Assembly (NCBI GenBank): GCA_036742455.1
Contig: DAINQU010000002.1
Coordinates: 124,001-188,000 of the forward strand
Source: CAIKZZ01 sp036742455
Lineage (GTDB): Bacteria > Pseudomonadota > Gammaproteobacteria > Steroidobacterales > Steroidobacteraceae
Length of the DNA: 64,000 bases
Direction of reading: 5' to 3'
The notes beneath the pieces are model-generated. The model was not told the origin of the DNA. It ran no database searches and was given only the letters and a program-made list of their open reading frames with translations. The number at the start of each line of letters is the position of its first letter. Position 1 is the stretch's first letter. Shown one piece after another: positions 57,965 to 64,000 of the stretch. The translations under genes were made by a program, and so were the position numbers.

Positions 57965-59263
57965 TTGCGATCGCCGAACATTCACGGAATCCGAGTCCGC
58001 TGGCGCATTTTCTCGATGCTGGTGGGCGCTGCCGGTGTCGTCTACTTCCAGCAGCGCGCGATTTCGGTGGCGGCCGAACGCATCATGCCGGAGCTCTCGC
58101 TCACGCAGATGCAAATCGGCTGGCTGCAGTGGGCGTTCGTGTTGGCCTACGGGCTCTTGCAGTTCCCCGGTGGCATCGTCGGACAACGCATCGGCGGCCG
58201 TCGCGCGTTGACCTGGCTGCTGCTGTTGGCGGTCGCGGCATCACTGGCCGCGCCGTTAACGCCGTACGCGTTTCACGGCACGGCGCTGTTTGTGGCGTTG
58301 CTGTTGACGCAATTGGTGTTGGGCATCGCCCATGCCCCGTTCATGCCGGTGTGTGCAGGGCTCATGGAAGCGTGGTTGCCGGCGGGGCGGTGGGCGCTGG
58401 CCCAGGGCTTACACACCTTCGGGATGCAGGTGGGCGCCGCACTGGCGCCGCCCGTGCTGGTGATTCTGATCACGAGTCTCGGCTGGCAGCCGGCCTTGAT
58501 TTGGGCGGCATTCCCACCGTTGCTGCTCGTCGCGGTCTGGCTCTGGTACGGCCGGGATACGCCGCTAGAACATCCCAGCGTCTCAACGGCGGAATTGGCG
58601 GAACTGGCGGCGACGCCGGTCGCGCTGCCCAATCACGACATCAGCATGGCGCGTATCCGGCGGATCTTGGCCAACCGCAGCATCGCGGTCGCCACGTTCT
58701 CCTACGTGTGCATGAATTACGTCTTCTACCTGCTGTCCAGCTGGTCGTTTCTGTATCTGATTCAAGAGCGCCACTTCGCCTTGCTGGAAGGCGGCTTGTT
58801 AGCCAGCCTGCCACCGATCGGCGCAGCGCTCGGCGCGGCGACGGGTGGAACGCTGATTGACGCGTTGTCGCTGCGCATCGGCGTCAAGTGGGGTTTCCGA
58901 CTGGTGCCGCTGATCGCCTTGCCGTTGGCTGGGGTGTTCTTATTGGTGTCGACGTTTGCCGGGAGCCCCTATGTCGCGGTGGCGGCTCTCACCCTCGCTT
59001 ATGCCACTGTCGAAGTGAACGAAGCCGCGTACTGGGCCGGAACGATGCGCATCGCGCAGGCCGACTCCATGGCAGCCACCGGCGTTCTGAATACCGGTGG
59101 CAACATGGGCGGATGGATCGGGATCCCGATCGTCGCCTACCTGTCCGGCACGGGGCATTGGACCGCTGCGTTTGTGATTGGGTTTGGTTGCGCCGTGGTG
59201 GCCGCGTTGGGCTGGCTGTGGGTGGACACCTCGGAGCCGCTCACCGCCCCAGCGGCCGCCTGA
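57965..59263 (+). CDS. MFS transporter of the methylated-glycine cluster
   Basis: 432 residues, about 12 helices (IFSMLVGAAGVVYFQQRAISVAAE, LQWAFVLAYGLLQFPGGIVGQRIGGRRAL, LHTFGMQVGAALAPPVLV). The start is TTG with AAGGAAG eight bases upstream; no ATG is better placed. PGGIVGQRIGGRRA is the TM2-3 signature; the overall pattern is that of the ACS (phthalate/sialate-type) branch. It follows the MttB-family gene by 26 bases, suggesting import of a betaine or related compound, by inference. Confidence 0.85.
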   Translation: MRSPNIHGIRVRWRIFSMLVGAAGVVYFQQRAISVAAERIMPELSLTQMQIGWLQWAFVLAYGLLQFPGGIVGQRIGGRRALTWLLLLAVAASLAAPLTPYAFHGTALFVALLLTQLVLGIAHAPFMPVCAGLMEAWLPAGRWALAQGLHTFGMQVGAALAPPVLVILITSLGWQPALIWAAFPPLLLVAVWLWYGRDTPLEHPSVSTAELAELAATPVALPNHDISMARIRRILANRSIAVATFSYVCMNYVFYLLSSWSFLYLIQERHFALLEGGLLASLPPIGAALGAATGGTLIDALSLRIGVKWGFRLVPLIALPLAGVFLLVSTFAGSPYVAVAALTLAYATVEVNEAAYWAGTMRIAQADSMAATGVLNTGGNMGGWIGIPIVAYLSGTGHWTAAFVIGFGCAVVAALGWLWVDTSEPLTAPAAA

Positions 59264-59288
59264 TCCGCGCGCCGCGTTCCCTCGTTCG

Positions 59289-59318
59289 GGCCCGCGGCAC
59301 GTGACCGTGCCGCGGGCC
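59289..59318. terminator. Bidirectional hairpin between MFS and TonB receptor genes
   Basis: GGCCCGCGGCACG (59289-59301), loop TGAC, CGTGCCGCGGGCC (59306-59318): 13-bp perfect stem between two convergent genes, 25 bases past the MFS stop and 8 before the receptor stop. No T-run. Confidence 0.65.
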
Positions 59319-59325
59319 TCGCCGA

Positions 59326-61896
59326 TTAACGACCCGAGAACTTGTAACCGAACTTGACGCCGATGACGCGCGGGCGCGTGACGGTCTGGGTCTCCAGCGC
59401 TTGGGAGTCGCTCAAGAAGACTTTCCCACGGGTATCGGTCAGGTTCTGTGCATAGATCTGGGCGCTCCACGCGTCACGGCTGACGCCGAAGGACGCATCG
59501 AACGTCGTGTAACCGGGTTGGTCGAACGACTGTGTCGGGTAGACGGACGGCGCGATCGACGGCGCGCTACCCACCACGTTGTACGAGTGCGCGGTCGTGA
59601 CGGCCCCGGCCTGCGCAAACGCAGCGTAATCACCCGCCTGCCAGTCGTAACGCAGGTGGATGTTGCCTTGGAACGGCGGCGACATCGCCAAGGGGCTGCC
59701 CGAGGCACCGTAGATGTTCGGGATCGCGGTCGCGGCCCCGTTCACGACTTGGTACACCGGCTTGCCGTAATTGGCGCTGTTGGGGTTGTTGGCGATCAGG
59801 ACGGGTGCATTGGTCTGCTCGGAACTGTTCCAGGACGCCCCGGCCTGCAGCGAAAGTCCCGCGCCCAACCGCGCGATGAACTGCACTTCGAGTCCCTTGA
59901 CCTGGTAGTCCGGGCCGTTCGTCACGAAGGCCTGCGACCCGGTGTAGGCCGGGTTGAAGACCGGGAACTGGACGTTGCTCCACTGCTCGCGGTAGATCGC
60001 GCCGTTGAAGAGGAAGCGGTGGTTCAGCCACTCGGTTTTCCAGCCGATCTCGTTGTTGACCAACTGGTCCGGCGCGTAGCCCTTCGGCGTCGAGTATTGA
60101 TTGACGCCGTTCAGATCGGCGATGAACGGCCCGTTGCTCGTGCGATTGAAGCCGCCCGGTCGATAGCCCTGCGACCACGTGTAGTACACCATCGCGTCCG
60201 GGGTGACTTTCCAGGTCACGTTGGCGCGGCTGCGGAAGCCCGAATAGGTCTGCGACAGGTGCTCGGCATCGATGCTGGCACCGCCGGCGGTGCAGGGGGC
60301 GGAACCCGCTTCGAAGCAACCGAAGCCGCCGCCGTAGGCACCTTTTTCGGTGTTGCTGAAATGGTAGTAGCGGGTGCCGACCGTGGCCGTCAGGACGTTC
60401 GGAACGAGGTCCACGTCGGTGGACAAGTAGAAGGCGTATTGCTGGTAACCGCGCACCGCATCGATCATGTACGACACGTTGGAGTTGCGTACCGACGGAT
60501 CGCCGACCGTGGATCCTGCGGCCGGGGCGATATTCGACAAACAGCCGACGTTGTTCGTATCCGTACAGGCCGGGAGAGTCCGGTACATCCAGTTGGTCTG
60601 CTCGTAGACCTTGAAGTCTTCCCAGAACACGCCGCCGATGGCGCGAATGCGTCGATCGTCCGGCGTGGACAGGCGCAACTCGTGGCTCTGGTGCGTGGCG
60701 TGCTCGTGATCCGCCCAACTGGCGCTGGGTGAGTAGCAGGTCGGCGTACCGGTCACCGACGCGCCGTAGCACTGGTAGTAATCGGCAAAGTAGCCGCGCG
60801 AGTAGTTGGTGTAGTCCTGGTATTGCTCGATGTTGCGATCCAGATAGCCCGCGGCATACACGAGCTTCAAGTCACCGACCTTGCCGGTGACGGTCAAGGA
60901 CGTGTCCGAGAACCGGTCCCGGGCGTCCGAGGGGTTGAACAGCGTCACCGACAGATCCGGCAGCTTCTGGCCGTCCGAGCCGGTGGGCATTTGGTAGAAC
61001 ACGCCCTGCGCGTCGGTCGTTTGGTAGCTCTGCGAGAGCAACACATCCCAATCGGCATTGACCTTCCAGAGCGCCTGCAAACGGCCGCCCTGATAGGTGA
61101 CGGGGTTGATCGCGTTACGCGCCAACGCATAGTTATTGATGACCGGGCTGTTCGCCGGCACCGAGCCGCCGGCATAGCTGATGCCCACATCGGAATTGCT
61201 GCGGGTGAAGGTGCTCGGCACGTTATTGATGTAACCGCCGCGGGTGTCGTTGTACAAGACGGCTCGAACGGCGAGCGTGTCGCCGATCAGCGGCAGGTTC
61301 AGCATGCCGTCGATCGCCGTGTTGGGATCGCCGTGCGCGGTCGTGCCGTACGAGGCATTCATCGCCGCTTCGGTCACACCCAACTTGGGCTTTTGCGTGA
61401 TGTAACGCACCACGCCGGCTTGCGCGCCGCCGCCGAAGAGGGTGCCCTGCGGACCCTCAAGGACCTCGATCCGCTCGAGGTCGACGGCGTACACGTCGAG
61501 GTTATGGCTCGGCAACATGGAGGACTGCTCATCCACGTACACCGCGACGTTCGGGAAGTTGCCGGTAACGCCGTTGCCCTGCGGGCCCTGCGTACCGAGA
61601 CTCAGGCCGCGCATGTAGATCTCGCCCTGACCGGGCCCGTAGGACGCCGTGGTCACGTTCGGCAGAAACTTGATGTAGTCATCAAAGGTCGTGGCATTCA
61701 ACTGCGCCAGCGCATCGCCGGTCAGTGCCTGTATCGAGATGGGGACGGACTGGAGGTTTTCCGAGCGACGCTGCGCGGTGACGATGATTTCGCCGATGCT
61801 CGTCGCGCTCTCGTCAGCGGCGTGGGCCACGGTCGTGATGGCGGGTGCGGCCAAGGCCAACGCGATGGCTGTGGCTAACGTCTTATTCTGGCTCAT
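59326..61896 (-). CDS. TonB-dependent receptor
   Basis: 856 residues with signal peptide (KTLATAIALALAAPAITTVAHA), TonB box GEIIVTAQRRSENLQSVPISIQAL (TonB-box part IIVTAQ), plug (VTTASYGPGQGEIYMRGLS, IEVLEGPQGTLFGGGAQAGVVRYI) and barrel ending in VIGVKFGYKFSGR. ATG with GGGGAAA upstream. A close paralogue of the receptor at 6795-9458. The gene for an HxD 2-oxoglutarate oxygenase lies 56 bases upstream on the same strand; they may form an operon controlled by the LysR gene further upstream. Confidence 0.92.
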   Translation of the reverse strand: MSQNKTLATAIALALAAPAITTVAHAADESATSIGEIIVTAQRRSENLQSVPISIQALTGDALAQLNATTFDDYIKFLPNVTTASYGPGQGEIYMRGLSLGTQGPQGNGVTGNFPNVAVYVDEQSSMLPSHNLDVYAVDLERIEVLEGPQGTLFGGGAQAGVVRYITQKPKLGVTEAAMNASYGTTAHGDPNTAIDGMLNLPLIGDTLAVRAVLYNDTRGGYINNVPSTFTRSNSDVGISYAGGSVPANSPVINNYALARNAINPVTYQGGRLQALWKVNADWDVLLSQSYQTTDAQGVFYQMPTGSDGQKLPDLSVTLFNPSDARDRFSDTSLTVTGKVGDLKLVYAAGYLDRNIEQYQDYTNYSRGYFADYYQCYGASVTGTPTCYSPSASWADHEHATHQSHELRLSTPDDRRIRAIGGVFWEDFKVYEQTNWMYRTLPACTDTNNVGCLSNIAPAAGSTVGDPSVRNSNVSYMIDAVRGYQQYAFYLSTDVDLVPNVLTATVGTRYYHFSNTEKGAYGGGFGCFEAGSAPCTAGGASIDAEHLSQTYSGFRSRANVTWKVTPDAMVYYTWSQGYRPGGFNRTSNGPFIADLNGVNQYSTPKGYAPDQLVNNEIGWKTEWLNHRFLFNGAIYREQWSNVQFPVFNPAYTGSQAFVTNGPDYQVKGLEVQFIARLGAGLSLQAGASWNSSEQTNAPVLIANNPNSANYGKPVYQVVNGAATAIPNIYGASGSPLAMSPPFQGNIHLRYDWQAGDYAAFAQAGAVTTAHSYNVVGSAPSIAPSVYPTQSFDQPGYTTFDASFGVSRDAWSAQIYAQNLTDTRGKVFLSDSQALETQTVTRPRVIGVKFGYKFSGR

Positions 61897-61952
61897 CTCA
61901 ATTTCCCCTGTGCTGAATCATGGCCGAGTCTCGGCTCGGTTCGCCGCGCCCG

Positions 61953-62744
61953 TCAGTGCCGGGGCGTCGATCGTCCGTAAAATCCGATGCGTTCTTCGTC
62001 GCTGAACGTGACATTCGGTCGATCGTAATACGAAAAGACCCCGACGAGTCGGGATTGCGAGCCCTGCACGGTGGACACCCGGTGCAGAGTGTTCTTTCCG
62101 GCGAAGACATTCAGCGTGCCGGCTTCCAGCGGATTGACGTGACAGTCGGGGTCGGCCCCGGTCAGAAAGCGGCCCACCCCCTCGTAATTGGGGTCGGAAT
62201 CGGAACGAAGATCCGTCCGGTACTCAAATTCGCCCCCGTGTTCGGCCGCGCGCAGCAGCAGCGTCGTCGTGTAGCGCGAGCGGTCAAAATGCCAGTTCAG
62301 CGCCTCCCCGGGGCGGTATTCCATCACGTTGAGCCGCGCGATCGGATCCTCCATCGGATACAACTGCGGGATCTCGAGCACGGCGGCGATAAAGCGCTGC
62401 AGCGGTTCCCACTCGTAGATCCGAGTGATCAAATTATCCCGCAGCTGATCGCCGCAGACGGTGTGGTTCGTCGTCCGAAACCGCGTGAGTGCGGGATGGT
62501 CGGGGGCAAGGTCTGCCACCGAGCGCAGAAAATAGACGTTGTGCTCGCGCTGATGCGTGAAGGAGTCCGTGGCGGCCAATGGGGCGACATGATCCACCAT
62601 CGCCTGCACTGCGTCGGGCCGGACGAAGCCCGGCAAATTGAACATCCCGTCACGGGCCAATTCACGGCGGCATTGTTCCACCAACGCGCTCGTCAAGGTG
62701 GGTTGGTCGATCGGATAACGCGTGAGGTCGAGAATCTGGTGCAC
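61953..62744 (-). CDS. 2-oxoglutarate/Fe(II) oxygenase, BesD/ArpA-like group
   Basis: 263 residues from GTG, chosen because GGGGGG lies six bases upstream; an ATG eight codons earlier has no such site. The 2-His-1-carboxylate set is present: His152 and Asp154 in LNWHFDRSRYTTTLLL, His221 in NTLHRVSTVQGSQSRLVG, and Arg232 for 2-oxoglutarate. The LNWHFDRS...FEYRTDLR...GTLNVFAGKNTLHRV layout resembles the BesD family of free amino-acid halogenases and hydroxylases. With HxD rather than HxG it should be a hydroxylase, not a halogenase. Its gene neighbours are a TonB receptor and a LysR regulator. Substrate unknown. Confidence 0.82.
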   Translation of the reverse strand: MHQILDLTRYPIDQPTLTSALVEQCRRELARDGMFNLPGFVRPDAVQAMVDHVAPLAATDSFTHQREHNVYFLRSVADLAPDHPALTRFRTTNHTVCGDQLRDNLITRIYEWEPLQRFIAAVLEIPQLYPMEDPIARLNVMEYRPGEALNWHFDRSRYTTTLLLRAAEHGGEFEYRTDLRSDSDPNYEGVGRFLTGADPDCHVNPLEAGTLNVFAGKNTLHRVSTVQGSQSRLVGVFSYYDRPNVTFSDEERIGFYGRSTPRH

Positions 62745-62830
62745 GGTGTTCCCCCCAAATAGCCTCATCCGAGCCTAGCACCGCTGTTTCAGATCGACAG
62801 TCAGTAAAGGCGTAAGGCGCCTTAGAAAAA

Positions 62831-63742
62831 CTAAATTTTCTCCGCTTGCGCCAGCAGCCAATCAACGAAGAGCCGGGCCGCCGGATTGCGCAAGCCGGCC
62901 GGTGCCTGCACGGCACAGTATTGGAACGAGAGCGGGGGTGCGACGTCAAACGGGGTCACGAGTTTCCCCGACGCGAGTGCTTCGCCGGCCAACAAAAATT
63001 GGCCCAGCACAATCCCGGCGCCCGCAGCCGCCAGTTCAATGGCCACGCTCGCGCTGTCGGCACGATGGCCACGGTCGGCGTATACCGTACGCGCCTCGCC
63101 GGCTGCCACGAACCAGGACTCCCAAGTCGGGTAGGCCGAGAATCCGGTCCGCCATTGCACGTGGATGAGGTCTTCATCGGGGATCGACAGCGGCTGACCG
63201 GCGCTCACGCGTCCGCTGACGAGATAGGTCGGGGCACACATGGGCGTCACCCGATCCTGAGCGAACGGTACGGTCGTTAATTCCGGATACAGGTGCTCAC
63301 CGTACGAGAGACGTACGTCGATCCGGTTGCGCAAGAAGTCGACGGGGTCCTCTTCGAGCCGCAAGTCGATCCGTACGTGCGGCGCTTGGCGCAGAAAGTC
63401 CGGGAGCCGGTGGCTGAGCCATCGGGTGCCCACCGATGGCAGCACACTGATCACGAGATGAGCGGGGCCCGTCCCGCCGACGATCCGTTCGGTCAGGGCG
63501 GCCAGCTCGTTCATCAACTCCACGCAGGTTGCGTACACCGTCTGTCCGATGTCGGTCAGGAGCAACTGATGGTGGCGTCGGATAAAGAGCTGCCGACCGT
63601 AATAGTCTTCGAGTTTGGCGATCTGTTGGGAGACGGCCCCCGCCGTGACGCAGAGCTCCGCGGCGGCCAGCGACATGCTGCCAAGCCGGGCCGAGGCCTC
63701 AAAAGCGCGCACGGCATTGAGTGGCGGCAAGCGCCGCGTCAT
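62831..63742 (-). CDS. LysR family regulator (GcvA/AmpR-like)
   Basis: 303 residues. N-terminal winged helix (LPPLNAVRAFEASARLGSMSLAAAELCVTAGAVSQQIAKLEDYYGRQLF, with the helix-turn-helix in the SLAAAELCVTAGAVSQQIAK region) and a periplasmic-binding-like effector domain (LVISVLPSVGTRWLSHRLPDF, YGEHLYPELTT, AAAGAGIVLGQFLLAGE). LPPLNAVRAFEA and the SVLPSVGTRWLSHRLP signature are GcvA/AmpR-type. It is 86 bases upstream of the oxygenase gene on the same strand, which it probably regulates. Confidence 0.9.
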   Translation of the reverse strand: MTRRLPPLNAVRAFEASARLGSMSLAAAELCVTAGAVSQQIAKLEDYYGRQLFIRRHHQLLLTDIGQTVYATCVELMNELAALTERIVGGTGPAHLVISVLPSVGTRWLSHRLPDFLRQAPHVRIDLRLEEDPVDFLRNRIDVRLSYGEHLYPELTTVPFAQDRVTPMCAPTYLVSGRVSAGQPLSIPDEDLIHVQWRTGFSAYPTWESWFVAAGEARTVYADRGHRADSASVAIELAAAGAGIVLGQFLLAGEALASGKLVTPFDVAPPLSFQYCAVQAPAGLRNPAARLFVDWLLAQAEKI

Positions 63743-63859
63743 GGAAACACGCGCGACCCGGCGTACGCCGGATCCGTCGGGAGGGGCTCGGTCAACATAG
63801 GGCGCGACTATGACGGACGCGGGTCTGCCCGTTCAAGGCACGTGCCATCGCCGTCTTGC

Positions 63860-64000
63860 TCATGAATCGCTTTGCAGGCGCGCCAAGGCGCGCGCCTCTG
63901 CGGCCCAACGCTCGTCCTCAATCGTGGCAAGCACGGCAGCGACGTCGGCCGGCGCCTCAACGACGTCAAACCGGCCGGTGAACGCACGGTCCGGTGTCAG
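63860..64000 (-). CDS. C-terminal fragment of a gene cut by the right edge
   Basis: The last 46 codons of a frame entering from the right edge, reading ...FTGRFDVVEAPADVAAVLA..., then DERWAAEARALARLQSDS and a TGA stop. Codon use resembles its neighbours, so it is probably real. Too short to name. Confidence 0.5.
   Translation of the reverse strand: MTPDRAFTGRFDVVEAPADVAAVLATIEDERWAAEARALARLQSDS

Noticed and set aside
61953..62744. Radical halogenase of the BesD type
   Set aside because: The iron-binding motif is HxD (His152, Asp154), not the HxG needed for a halide ligand.
1..64000. CRISPR arrays, tRNA or rRNA genes, insertion sequences, att sites, phage or integrase genes, classical riboswitches
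   Set aside because: I found no regularly spaced repeats, cloverleaf-like segments, transposase or integrase frames, or recognisable riboswitch cores on either strand.

Overview
The window (about 63-64% GC by eye) reads as a scaffold from a Gram-negative, aerobic, metabolically versatile proteobacterium. It has four TonB-dependent receptors, Tat and Sec signal peptides, an RND efflux pump, c-type cytochrome and molybdenum enzymes, and a TPR-sulfotransferase next to a TonB receptor. That mix suits Steroidobacter/Xanthomonadales-like gammaproteobacteria or sphingomonads; I cannot fix the taxon from sequence alone. A 100-N run inside the RND gene shows this is a draft scaffold. No rRNA, tRNA, CRISPR array, insertion sequence, integrase or phage gene was seen.

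Layout. (1) 1-4.6 kb, minus strand: a tight operon of FAD oxidoreductase, MFS transporter, secreted amidohydrolase and Tat-exported M19 dipeptidase (cut by the edge). (2) 4.7-9.5 kb, minus: TonB receptor, then an intrinsic terminator, then a TPR-sulfotransferase. (3) 9.9-12.3 kb: a DUF5690 membrane protein and a FabH-like ketoacyl synthase, convergent. (4) 12.4-22.6 kb: a taurine dissimilation island, tauR-tauX-tauY-xsc-sulfate exporter, then a PaiB-like protein, a GABA-type amino acid permease, and sulfite dehydrogenase sorA-sorB. (5) 22.7-31.3 kb: a 2-aminoethylphosphonate (AEP) island, phnA-phnY, a DAO-family flavoenzyme, a GntR regulator, phnW and a TonB receptor. Two near-identical palindromes mark both promoter regions of this island and are the likely GntR operators. 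phnA-phnY-sorA-sorB lie on one strand with short gaps, so phosphonate and sulfite genes may be co-transcribed. (6) 31.3-36.8 kb: N-carbamoylputrescine amidase with an unrecognised secreted protein, divergent from a secreted beta-propeller protein. (7) 36.8-41 kb: RND pump and adaptor, without an outer-membrane channel gene. (8) 41.4-48.4 kb: MFS transporter, an unusual Fic protein ending in a possible sliding-clamp-binding peptide, a YkgJ cysteine-cluster protein and a TonB receptor. (9) 48.8-59.3 kb, plus strand: heterotetrameric sarcosine oxidase soxBDAG, a dimethylglycine-dehydrogenase-like enzyme, a non-pyrrolysine MttB-family methyltransferase and an MFS transporter, a plausible glycine betaine to glycine demethylation route. 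(10) 59.3-64 kb, minus: TonB receptor, HxD 2-oxoglutarate oxygenase, LysR regulator and the end of a further gene.

Together the genes suggest a cell that scavenges small zwitterionic N-compounds (taurine, AEP, methylated glycines, perhaps carbamoylputrescine and peptides), recovers C, N and P from them, and oxidises the sulfite to sulfate for export. Functions are assigned by recognisable family sequence; substrates are inferred.
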